Assembly (NCBI RefSeq): GCF_000687815.1
Contig: NZ_JHXU01000002.1
Span: 1-64,000, forward strand
DNA: 64,000 bases
Direction of reading: 5' to 3'
From: Mycoplasma elephantis ATCC 51980
GTDB taxonomy: Bacteria > Bacillota_I > Bacilli_A > Mycoplasmatales > Metamycoplasmataceae
Part shown: piece after piece, positions 34,192 to 44,712 of the stretch
Layout of the letters: every line of letters begins with the position of its first letter
Numbering within the stretch: position 1 is the stretch's first letter
Translations under genes and position numbers: made by a program
The notes under the pieces: generated by a model
What the model saw: only the letters and a program-made list of their open reading frames with translations
The model's database searches: none
Told to the model about the DNA's origin: nothing

Positions 34192-34571
34192 TGGTGGAGA
34201 TGCCGGGAGTTGAACCCGGGTCCAAATATTAATAAGGTTACAAATCTACAGTTTATTTCATCTAGATTTACTTAATAAATAATACAAATGAACAAATTAT
34301 TACTTACCGCAAAGGCTTATTTAACTATTATCTACGCCATCATCGATAAAAGCGATCTCTTACACATTTAGTTAGTCGAGAATTCTAACAAATGACTTTT
34401 ATTTTAGTATGCAAATAAAAGATTTGATAGTTGATTGTTTTTAGCAATCATTAAGTTTGAGTATTCAAACTCTTCTTTTTCTTGGTTTCCGTTTAGGATG
34501 CCTAGAGCCTTATAGTCTGCAGACTACTGCATTGTATACCGCATAATACATGTCGAAGCCATTACACCCCC
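34192..34571 (-). ncRNA. ssrA: tmRNA (transfer-messenger RNA)
   Basis: About 380 nucleotides. The 5' end GGGGGTGTAATGGCTTCGAC and the 3' end GGTTCAACTCCCGGCATCTCC plus encoded ACCA form the tRNA-like domain. The tag frame (34490-34404) reads GNQEKEEFEY, then SNLMIAKNNQ, then LSNLLFAY and a TAA: 28 residues, with exact resume codon uncertain by one. It rescues stalled ribosomes with SmpB, encoded just upstream on the same strand. Confidence 0.95.
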
Positions 34572-34592
34572 AATATGCATTTAGCAACAAAA

Positions 34593-35015
34593 TTATATAG
34601 TATATTCTCTAATTTTTTTATTTACTTCTTGTTGCTTGATTTTTTCTCTTTTTTCATATTTTCTAAGACCTCTTGCCAGACAAATCTGAACTTTTATTTT
34701 ATTTTTCTTTCAATATAATGATTTAACAACTAATCTTAGTTTAAATTTATCTTGTTTTAATTTTATTTTTTTTATTTCAGATTTGTGCAAAAGCAATTTT
34801 CTACGACGAGTTGGATCTGATTTTTCCAACATATACTCTTTTATATAACACTCTTCAATAAAAATTTCTCCTTTATAAATGGTGCAATATGAATTAGTTA
34901 AATCAATATTATTTGCTCTTATTGATTTAACTTCAGATCCTGTCAAAACTATCCCACACTCAAATGAATCAAGTAGTTCATAATTTCTAATTTGTTTTTT
35001 ATTTGTTGTTATCAT
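34593..35015 (-). CDS. smpB: SsrA-binding protein SmpB
   Basis: 140 residues with one UGA Trp. IRNYELLDSFECGIVLTGSEVKSIR opening and the beta-barrel block RRRKLLLHKSEIKKI are typical; the basic C-terminal tail (RGLRKYEKREKIKQQ) enters the decoding centre. It lies 22 bases upstream of tmRNA on the same strand, so both partners of trans-translation are made together. Confidence 0.95.
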
Positions 35016-35193
35016 TGAATACTTTCTTTTAATATTTTATATTAATTACATAACATTATTTTTTTAAAATACATAAATACTATAAGAATGGAATATCATT
35101 TATAATTATTTTTGTTATATTGTTATAAATAACAAAATTGTGTATTAGACTCATTTCAATATATCTTGCAAAGTTTAAATGTATTTTTTCATA

Positions 35194-35199
35194 TATAAT
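35194..35199 (+). promoter_or_regulatory. -10 box of the methyltransferase gene
   Basis: TATAAT, 26 bases before the ATG at 35226, with AAAGG between as a Shine-Dalgarno. It suggests the off-frame gene is still transcribed. Confidence 0.5.
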
Positions 35200-35225
35200 A
35201 ATTTAAAAATATAAAGGTTAATAAC

Positions 35226-36064
35226 ATGTTAATAGAAAATTCATCCATAAACAATAAGGAGAGAGAGAGAGAGAGAGACTAGTCTCTCATAATTTTTTAC
35301 ATAAAAAAATTGTTATTTGAGCTTTATTTGATGATGCAAATTCATCATACAAAAATGGAATAGAAAAATACTTTAATAAAATTAATGATGGCTACAAAAT
35401 TGAGGTTCATTCGATTGGTATTAATGATATTAATTTTAATGAAAATAGTGATTATTTTTATCACAAAATAGATTTATCCATTACTAATTTTTCACTTATA
35501 AAAGAATTGTCTAATTTACCAAAACCAGACATTATTTTGGCATCCCCACCTTGTGAATCTTGATCCTCCGCTGATTGCGCCGGAAAAATAGTAAGGCGTT
35601 TTTCAAGCGATGGAATTTGAGAAGTTAAAAATAAAAAATATTATGATGATATGAATAAGACTTGCCACCCTGTTAAACATAGATATTTTGAGCAAAAAGA
35701 AAGGGGCAGATTGATAGGGGAGGGCACAATAGCTGGGACAATATTTATCATAAATAGTTTTAAACCAAGGGTATGAATAATAGAAAATCCGACAACATCA
35801 AAAACATGAGAATATCAAAGAAATCATTGAAATTTTGTTGGAAACGAAAATAAAACGTATTATAGTGCATATGATAAAAGATTTAGTTTAAAACCAACCA
35901 TATTTAAATCGAATATTAAATTAAATCTAAGTTTAGAGCGAAAAAAGAGCAATAACCATCATATGGCATTTGGTTCTTATACACAAAGAAGTTCTATACC
36001 AAAAGAACTTATAAGAGAAATTATTAAGCAATGCATTGATTATATGGAGAATAAATATAAATAA
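35226..36064 (+). CDS. Phase-variable DNA cytosine-5 methyltransferase, in the OFF frame
   Basis: From 35258 to 36064 one frame encodes VIWALFDDANSS (SAM-site region), ILASPPCESWSSADC (PPC catalytic motif IV, about 106), VWIIENPTTSKTW (ENP for ENV, motif VI) and a C-terminal block like phage-type C5 methylases. That frame has no ATG before its upstream TAA. The only well-placed start, ATG 35226 after AAAGG, is joined through (GA)10 (35259-35278) and at ten units runs into TAA after about 22 codons. With nine (or six, twelve) units the two join to give about 279 residues. The product would methylate cytosine; the target is unknown. Confidence 0.8.
35259..35278 (+). repeat. (GA)10 tract in the 5' coding region of the methyltransferase
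   Basis: Ten perfect GA units inside the reading frame. Each gain or loss of a unit moves the frame by two bases, so one state in three is ON; ten units is OFF. Confidence 0.9.
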
Positions 36065-36148
36065 AGATTGTATTTATAACTAAAACTTATTTGTTATTAA
36101 GATTTACCATAAATTTAAAAACATATTAATTATTTAAAGGAAAACAAA

Positions 36149-39024
36149 ATGGATGATAAGAAAAAAATAAATTATTGAACAATAGGAACAGGTCTTGATA
36201 ATTATTTTGATGCAATAATTAGTTGACTTAAATTTGAAAACTTAGATTTAATGAAATTTAAGGAGACAAAAATTATTTATGAACTTCAAGAAAATGATAA
36301 TGATGATAATAATAGAGTTAGGTGCTATTTTGAAAATTATGAGAATATTCCTTTTTATAAATGCAATAAGTCATATGGTAAAAGTACAATTGATCAATTT
36401 TTACATTTTTTAACATTTTTCGAAGTTATTGAAGAATATTCTTATTCTATTGCACCATATTATTACAAAATAAATAAAAATTTCATAGATAAGTTTTGTT
36501 CTTATTTTTATGAAAAAAAATTAGAAGGAATAGAAAAAGAATTATCTTTGTATTTAATGGAAATATTAAAAAATAAATTAACCAAACACAATGAAAAATT
36601 GCAAAATTTAATAAATGAAGAAAATGACGAAATTGAAGAAAATGTTTATATTAATACCTATAGCCATAGAATTTTAAATTCTTTTGTTGTAGATTATTTA
36701 AGAAAAAAAGAGATACTTACTAATAAATCATTCGAATATAAGGATATAATTAAAAAAATAAAAAAAATTTGCGAAATAAAGAATGATGATTATTATTTTT
36801 ATAATATATTAAAAAAATTTAAAGATATTTTAAAAAATTCAAATGAATTTTCTAAATTAAATGAGATTTTTGAATTTATTGATAATGAACTTTTTAAAAC
36901 ATTAATCAAGTATTTAAAGTGACCATTCTATGATAATTCGAAAATATTATTTTTAAAAATTGATGATAATAACACAAATAATTATGAAGAATATTGCCTA
37001 TCTAAAATACAAGATAAAAATAATATAAGTAATGACAATAATTGTTTATTAATAAATATCTATGATCTATTATTAAATTCAGACAAATTGAGTTCAAAAC
37101 AAAAAATTAATATACCAATTTATCAAAGAAATTATGTGTGAAATAATATTACTGTTTCTAATATGATAAATAGTATTTTAGATGATGTTAGAAACAATAA
37201 AGCTAACAACACCAAATATAGTTTTTTAAATAATATAATTTACACAGTAGATCGAACTTATAAACAAAATAATTACTATACAACATTAAATATAATTGAT
37301 GGACAACAAAGAATATTTACATTATGATTAATAATATTTTCATTATCAAAATTATTGATCGAAGATAAAACTAATTGTGTTGAATTAAATAAAATATTTG
37401 AATCTTCAAAAAAATTTAATGAAATATTTTTTAATGAAAATGCAGATGAATTAGAATCATATAAGAACTTTTATGAAATTATAGATTGAAAAGATAATAT
37501 AGAATTTGAAGGTAACAAAATTTCAGAGTTATTGACAGAAATTTGCAAATTAATTAGAGATTTTTCAAATGATGAAAAAATTAATTTTAAAAAAATATTG
37601 GAACATATTTTATTTAATACATATGTTGTCCAAACAATATTAAATGATTTTGAAGGTCATAAAATTTTTCAGAATTTAAATAAAAATGTAAAAATTTTAA
37701 ATTCATTAGATTTATTAAAAAATCAAATATATACCTATATATATAACGATAAAAATAACAATATAGATCGGAATGAAGAAATTAATAAATATATAAGAAT
37801 TACAAAACCATTTTATAAAGAGAATGGAGATTTGAATGCAAAATACATAGAAAATTTTGCATCACTTTTATTTTTTAGGGAAAAAACAGAAAGATTTCCA
37901 AATTTAAAAAGGAATGATTATGATTTAAACATGTTTGTTTTTGAAGAATTAAAAGCATGTTTTGATAAATGAATTAATGATGAAAAAAATAATTCACCTA
38001 AAGAATCCACCATAAAATATGCTTTAAGAAAATTTGAGGAAAATATAAATAAGTATTTTTTAATTAAAAATCCTTATAGCGACTGTAAACCAAACTTTTT
38101 TCCAATGAAAGTATATTGTGTTCAATATATGGTATTACAAATAAGGGAGATATAAATGTTACTTATCCCGTTATATGAGAATTACTAGACAAATATAAAA
38201 TATGAGACATAGTTAAAAAAAATACATTAGTAAAAGATGAATATAAAAATATAGAAATGGTTTCGAAGTGATTATGTGAATTCGAAAAATTTATTGTGTT
38301 ATGAAAAACAAGATATTTTAAAGGTCAATCAATAGGAGATTCTTTAAGACAAATTACTGAGAGAATCAAGAGTAATGAAACCTACTCTTTATCAAGATTC
38401 CGGAAAGAATTGTTAGGAATAATTATTAATGATCAAGACATAAAAATAATAAACGAGAATTTTTGTACAGCAATTAAAGAAAAAATAAGCAACAATATCG
38501 AAAAAGATATGATGAACAAAAATAAAATAAATTTCTTAGTTAGAATTGATTTTTATTTATCAAACAGAAAAAAATTAATTATTAGTCCATCAACTTCCGA
38601 CCTAATTACAGTCTATAATCATAAAAAAATAACATATGAACATTTTTTAGCAAATAAACCAAAAAATGAAATAGAGAAAAAATATCAATTATTATCATCA
38701 TCAATCGGAAATGGAATTCTACTCACTAAAACAGATAATATCTCAGCAAAAAATAAACCTATATGAGAAAAATACGAATCGTATGAAAAAAACAACACAA
38801 TTCCAGATACAAACAAAATATATTATGGTGAAAAAGATATATTAAGCCCGCTATTTACTAACGAAATGAAAAAACTATATTCTCAAAAGAATGATAAATT
38901 AAAGCATGAACTATTAAATTTATTTGAAAAAAACATTAAATTAAGAGAAGCGCAAATCGCAAATATTCTTTATGAAATGTATAAATATGAAGAAATAAAT
39001 GAAAATAGTGATGATAAATCATAA
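36149..39024 (+). pseudogene. DUF262/DUF1524 (GmrSD-like) restriction-type protein, split by a -1 shift in a T run
   Basis: First frame: 668 residues to 38155. A unique N-terminal part (about 1-300) precedes the DUF262 signature IPIYQRNYVWN (about 322) and LNIIDGQQRIFTLWLI (about 382). After a six-T run (38096-38101) the homologous sequence goes on in the -1 frame: NKGDINVTYPVIWELLDKY, then ITYEHFLANKPKN (HNH-like His) and SIGNGILLTKTDNIS, the 'GNL.LL...N' of DUF1524, ending at 39024. A seventh T would restore about 958 residues. DUF262 is a ParB/Srx-like NTP-using domain and DUF1524 a nuclease, the pair found in GmrSD and relatives. It lies 84 bases after the methyltransferase. Confidence 0.75.
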
Positions 39025-39048
39025 TTATTATTAATAAGAAAATTTTAG

Positions 39049-39054
39049 TATAAT
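39049..39054 (+). promoter_or_regulatory. -10 box (TATAAT) of the candidate small RNA
   Basis: TATAAT 25 bases beyond the stop codon of the DUF262 gene. The -35 is weak. A transcript would begin near 39061. Confidence 0.5.
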
Positions 39055-39060
39055 GATAAT

Positions 39061-39131
39061 GTAAAGATAGTTCTTAACTATGTTTAGCATAGAAAGTCTA
39101 TTAACGGAGACCTATTGGCCTTCGTTTTTAT
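39061..39131 (+). ncRNA. Candidate small structured RNA beside the abiF-like gene
   Basis: After the TATAAT come a hairpin (ATAGTT, CTT, AACTAT at 39067-39081), a short single-stranded stretch and a strong terminator-type hairpin (ACGGAG..CC TATT GG.CTTCGT) followed by TTTTTATTTTT. There is no reading frame. It is convergent with the abiF-like gene and the terminator stem includes its last codons. A structured 'abiF RNA' near Abi_2 genes is known from comparative work and RNA antitoxins of AbiF proteins have been reported; whether this RNA belongs to that class is inference. Confidence 0.5.
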
Positions 39132-40047
39132 TTTTATAATGAATATAATTTAAAATTTTTGCACTTATTTCTGTATCAAAACTATCATTATTTATGTATT
39201 TATTTATTTTTTGTATAAAAATAAATCTTAATGATTGAAATTCTAACCCATTTCTATTTTTATTATTTAGCGCATCCAAAATATTTACTATATCAAATAG
39301 CCTTATTTTTATGTTTTTTGAACCATTGACTACTATTTTTTTCTTAATATTATAAAGAACATTATTGTGACAAATTCTATTTCTTGTTTCTTTTAAAATG
39401 ACTAAAATAGATAAAAAATATTTTGATGAATAAACATTAATATTTTTTAAAATAATAAATTTAATATCATCGTTTATTTTTTTATAAATATCAATTATTG
39501 TGCCAAAAGACATAAGGATCATAAAGATTCAAATTGGGCACATTTTTAGATTATCTTTATATTTCAAAATAAGGTTATTGTATCTAAGTATTCATAATTT
39601 ATCAATAATTTCTTTTCTTAACGATAGACTTGAATCATAGGGGAAAAGCAAATTTCAATCTTTGTTATTTATGTCAAGTATTTTCCCGTTTTTAAATCTA
39701 TCAAAGAAACCATTCTCGTTTACTCATTTATTCATTGCATAAATTATTAATGATGAAATTTTTCTTTCTACATTTTGTATATTTGATAAAATAAAATTCG
39801 AAATTCCTCGATCAAAATTAAAAAGAGAGATTATATTAGAAGGTCTTGCATTACTTTTATATTTTCTCATTTTACGATCTTCATTTACAAAAAAGAAGTC
39901 ATTATATCCATTTACAAAATTTTGATATCCATACATTTTAAGATATAACTTAAATTTATTTTTTTCACTTTCGCTTGAGAATTTTAAATTTCTTTGTTCA
40001 AGAAGTTCGATTTGTTCATCAATACTTAAAAATGGTTTATTTTTCAT
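39112..40047 (-). CDS. AbiF/AbiD-type (Abi_2) HEPN abortive-infection protein
   Basis: 311 residues read through four or more UGA Trp codons. The Abi_2 opening LSIDEQIELLEQRNLKF, then FKLYLKMYGYQNFVNGYNDFF and RGISNFILSNIQNVERKISSLIIYAM, are family-like. The HEPN RNase motif is RNRICHN (R-x4-H, about residue 221). Such proteins act as toxins that cleave RNA and stop growth on phage infection. No Shine-Dalgarno at the ATG. Convergent with the DUF262 gene and the candidate RNA; divergent from the ABC-F gene. Confidence 0.8.
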
Positions 40048-40097
40048 TTGTAAATTATATATAATAAAAGAACTAATATTTTGAGGTGTATAAATTT

Positions 40098-41714
40098 ATG
40101 ATTAATGTAATAGGATTATCAAAAATATTCGCAGATAAAAAGCTTTTTGAAAATGTAAATTTGAATTTTGTTGAATCAGAAACATATGGAGTTATTGGGG
40201 CAAATGGCGCTGGTAAATCTACTTTTTTAAAAATTTTAGCTGGCGAAATCGAACCTTCAGGTGGTCAAATAATTATAGAAAAAAATAAGAGAATTTCGGT
40301 GTTGTCTCAAGATCATAATGCATTTGATAATGAGGAAGTTACTAAAGTTGTAATTGCCGGCAATAAAAGACTTATTGAAATTGAAAATGAAAAAAATTCT
40401 ATTTATATGAACCCCAACTCAACAGAAAGTGATTATACAAAAGCGGCACACCTAGAATCGCTTTTTGGTGAAATGGGTGGTTATGAAGCAGAAAATGATG
40501 CTCAATCTCTTTTATCAAACCTTGGAATTGAACAAGAAAAATGAAACTTAAATATGTCAGAGCTTAAAGCTAACGAAAAAGTTAAAGTTTTACTTGCAAG
40601 AGCATTATTCGGTAACCCTGACGTTTTAATCATGGATGAACCAACTAACCATTTGGATCTTAAATCAATTAAATGACTTGAAACTTTTTTATCTGAATAT
40701 AAAAATGTTGTTATTGTTGTTAGTCATGATAGCGACTTTTTAGATTCAGTTTGCACTTCTATTGTAGATATTGATTTTAATGAGGCTAGGTTATATCATG
40801 GTAATTACACTTTTTGAAAAGAATCATCACAACTTGCTTTAGAAATGCAAAAACAATCAAATGAAAAAAAAGAGGCACAAATTGAAAAACTTAAACAATT
40901 TATATCCCGTTTTTCTGCGAATGCTTCAAAATCTGCACAAGCTACTAGTCGTAAAAAACTTCTTGATAAAATAACAATCGATGAAATTAAACCCTCAAAT
41001 AGAAAATATCCTTATATTCGTTGAGATCTTTTTAGAGAACCTGGTAAACAAATATTAGAAGTGGAAAATTTAACATATATAAATGAAAAAGGTGAAACAC
41101 TTTTTGAAAATGTAAGTTTTTTATTAGGATCAAAGGAAAAAATGGTTATTCTTGCTAATGATGATATTACTAAAACAAGATTTTTACAAATTTTAGCAGG
41201 TGAGATAAAACCAACGAGCGGAACAATTAAATGGGGGCAAACAATCAAAAAAACATATTTCCCAAATGATAATTCAAAATATTTTAATAATACTGATGAA
41301 ACTATTTTAGAATGAATATCAAAATGACCTTTAGAAAATGAAATCAAAGAAAATAAAGATAATTCAGATCATAGAATGAGACAATTTTTAGGTAGAATGC
41401 TTTTTAGTAATGATAGTGTATTCAAAAAAGTTAAGATTACATCCGGGGGAGAAAAAGCAAGGTTAATGTTCTCGCGTATGATGATGTTGGAATCTAATTT
41501 TCTTATTTTAGATCAACCATTAGATCACCTTGATACAGAAAGTATTGATTCTGTCATTGAAGGACTAACAGCTTATAAAAGTGGTTGTATATTTACAACA
41601 TATAATAGAGCTTTTGTTAAAAATGTAGCAAACGTTATTTTAGAAATTAAACCAAATGAGTCTTTTATTTTTAGAGGAAAATTAGATGAATATGAAAAAA
41701 GAATGGGGTACTAA
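40098..41714 (+). CDS. ABC-F ATPase with a degenerate second nucleotide site
   Basis: 538 residues from ATG at 40098 after GAGGTG. Soluble twin-ABC protein of the YkpA/YbiT type, thought to act on the ribosome. Domain 1 has a good Walker A ([14 protein letters not shown], about 34) and Walker B ([11 protein letters not shown], about 181) but a poor signature ([11 protein letters not shown]). A charged linker follows. Domain 2 has a lost Walker A ([15 protein letters not shown]) but a good signature [15 protein letters not shown] and DQPLDHLD. Thus each composite site is impaired on one side. Overlaps the tyrS start by one base. Confidence 0.88.
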
Positions 41715-42958
41715 TGAATATTCTTGAGGAACTAAAATTAAGAGGTATTTTTAAAGATATTTCCGATATAAACAAATTTAATAACCTTTCAAAAGGTGAT
41801 GGTGTTTATATTGGGTTTGATCCCACTGCAGAAAGTTTGCATCTAGGCAACTATATACAAATAACTATATTAAAAAGATTTGCGCAATATGGATTTAAGC
41901 CGTATGCTATTTTGGGCGGAGCCACAGGAATGATAGGAGATCCGAGTTTTAAAAATACTGAACGAGTTTTATTGGATAATGAAACTATACAAAAAAATAA
42001 ACAAAAAATTAAAAAACAACTTGAACTCTATGGATTGGATGTAATAGATAACTACTCTTGATATAAAGATATGTCTATTATTGATTTTCTTCGTAACATT
42101 GGGAAAATGATAAATATTAGTTATTTATTGGCTAAAGATTCAATTAAAACAAGAATTGAAAAGGGATTGAGTTTTACAGAATTCACATATTCATTATTAC
42201 AAGGTTACGATTTTACACATTTATATAAAACAAAAAATATTTACATGCAACTTGGCGGAAGTGACCAATGAGGAAACATAACAACAGGACTAGAAATGCT
42301 AAATAAAATTTACAACAATAATCACAAGGGGTGTGTAATTACAACAAATTTACTTACTGACGAAAATGGTAATAAGATAGGGAAATCACAAGGTGGTGGA
42401 GGATTATGAATTGATAAAAACCTATGTTCCCCATTCCATATTTACCAATACCTATTAAATATTCAAGACTCTAAAGTGGAATCGTTTTTAAAATGACTTA
42501 CATTTATTCCTGTTGATGAAATTGATTCTATTATAAGAAAATCAATGAACGAACCTTCTCTTAGATATGCACAAAAAATGCTTGCATTTGAAGTTGTAAA
42601 GGATTTACATGGTGAAAAAGAGGCAATTAAAGCCCAAAAAATAACAGAAGCTTTATTTGTAAATAATAAAGATATATTCAATTTAAGTGATAAAGATTTT
42701 GAACAATTAAGAGGAAGTCTACCTTTTTATACAATTCAAAAAAACTCAACAATTCAAGATGCTTTACTTGAAACAAAAATTGTTAGTTCAAAACGTGAAT
42801 TAAATGAATTTTTTAGAGACAAAACTATATTAATTAACAATAAAAATGTTGAAAATTTACAGAAAATGATTGATTTTAGTGAATTTAATAATAGGTTTAT
42901 AATTGTTAAAAAAGGAAAGAAAAAATATTTTATTTTAGAAAATAAAACCAACAATTAA
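41714..42958 (+). CDS. tyrS: Tyrosyl-tRNA synthetase
   Basis: 414 residues; ATG shares its A with the TAA of the ABC-F gene. HIGH motif is HLGNY (about 39), the tyrosine-binding [20 protein letters not shown] and QLGGSDQWGN are present, and the KMSKS loop reads KIGKSQGG (about 222). A C-terminal S4 domain (about 340-400) binds tRNA. No T-box leader is possible because of the overlap. Confidence 0.96.
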
Positions 42959-42972
42959 TGTTGGTTTTGTAT
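42945..42972. terminator. Bidirectional terminator between tyrS and the p69 gene
   Basis: AAAACCAACA, short loop, TGTTGGTTTT, straddling both stop codons. Confidence 0.75.
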
Positions 42973-44712
42973 ATATTTTTTCATATATGATGAACTTAAA
43001 TTTATGATAATAATCGATATTGTTGAAAACCAAATATAAGCAGCGGCTATATCAGGATGATAACTTTTAACATTATCCAATGATGTCCATATCATATTCC
43101 CAAAATTCATTTCTTCCCCCACAAACATACTGTATGTTATTGTATTTCTAAAAATTAACTCAAAATAAAAACTAAGTAATGAATAAAAATCTTTTTTAAT
43201 CGAAGGAAAGATAAAATTCCTAAAAATAAAATTATTAGAATACCCTTGCATTTTTAAATATGCTATTTTTTGTTCACTTAAATTATCAATTGTTTCAACA
43301 ACTTGTTTTATTAAATTTGTTGCTTCTTGAATACCTATTAAAATTATCAATAAAATAAATGGTGAATCAAATAATGGTTTAAAAATATAAAACATCACAA
43401 TAATTGGTATAGTTCTAATTAATACAAAAATGCAACGAGAAATAAATGGATAATAGTTATTATTAGTTAATTTAATACTTGCAAAACGGACAAATAATAT
43501 TGTTAATATTGCAACAATTACAATGCAGAGTATAGAAAATTCGAAACACTTTAATAACATTAGAAACGAATTTTTACTAAACTCTGTTGAATTTAAATTC
43601 AGGCTATTTCAATTCGGTTTAAATAAAGAGGTAACAAATAATTTAATTGCATTCATGTTATGAATAAGAAATTTTATATCTATTAAAACATAAATCGAAT
43701 AAACAATAATCAATAAAAAAAAGATAAATAAAACAATACTTCTAATATTTCTCTTTTTACTTAAGGATAAATATTTATTTTTATTTGACATATTTTCTTC
43801 GAAATTTATTTTCTTTGACTTTGCTTCAAATAAATATTTTTTAAAAATAATATTAATTATTTCTAAAAATATTATAAATGTTATTAAAACAAAAAGCGGT
43901 ATACCCAACTGTTTAAATTCTTCAGTTGAAGAATAACCTTTTTTCAAGAGAATTCCAATACCCGGTAATGATAATGCACTCAAAATTGAAGTTCATTTCA
44001 CATTAGATTCAAAAGAAAATAAAAACAAAGAAAAAAATTTATTTTTTGCACGCGACAATATTTCATCCCTAAATGCTTTATATCTAGAATTCCCTTGCAT
44101 CATTGAAATTTTGTATGCTTTTAAATCAATACTCTCAAGAAGTTCTATGTAGTATTTATGTAGTCATAATCATGTAAATCAAATATAAATAAATAATAAA
44201 CAAACCTCATTTCTAAATGTCATAGAAAAAATTCTAATAAATACCAATTCGGGAATTGCTCTTAGAAAAAGAATAAATAACTTTATAAAATATGCAAATT
44301 TTTTATTATTAATGTTTTTATAAGATAAAAATGATGTTATAATCGCTAAAATAAAACCTATAAATGTGCCAACCAGAGCATATTTAAAAGTTATATACAA
44401 ATACTTAAAACTTAAAAATCATAAATTATCATACTCGTAACTAAATGAACCTGTTAAAAAATTGCTATTTTTATCAAAACTAAAAATATTTTTTATACGC
44501 TCTCAAATTAATTCAAAATTGTTAAATCTAAAATTCCAATTTTGTAAAGCAAATAAAATTACAATAATTGCAACAAATAAAAAAATTAATAAACGTTTAT
44601 AAATAGGCAATATTTTTATATTCGTTTTCGCTTTAGGACTTTCAATAAAATATTTAAACAAATTTGAATTTAGTTTTACTTTACTTTTTGAATCATGTTT
44701 TCTAAATCGCAT
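42955..44712 (-). CDS. ABC transporter permease, p69/PhnE type (two fused permease domains)
   Basis: 585 residues with several UGA Trp codons. Two BPD_transp_1 halves, each with about five or six membrane spans: LFLRAIPELVFIRIF (first half, about 140) and VLIRTIPIIVMFYIF (second half) are the equivalent helices, and EAA-like loops (YKISMMQGNSRYKAFRDEI; IAYLKMQGYSNNFIFRNFIFP) face the ATPase. This is the p69 partner of the p37 system of M. hyorhinis. It starts 37 bases inside the ATPase gene. With the upstream riboswitch it is inferred to import thiamine or TPP. Confidence 0.9.

Noticed and set aside
34192-35226. Integration of the defence island at the tmRNA 3' end
   Set aside because: The island lies upstream of smpB, not at the ssrA 3' end, and no duplicated ssrA tail or integrase is visible.
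35259-35278. GA tract as a Shine-Dalgarno for a downstream start
   Set aside because: No ATG, GTG or TTG in the methyltransferase frame follows at a usable distance before the conserved region.
38156-38190. Separate gene starting at the ATG right after the stop of the first DUF262 frame
   Set aside because: That ATG frame stops after ten codons; the DUF1524 part is in another frame that overlaps the end of the DUF262 frame, so a single split gene is the better reading.
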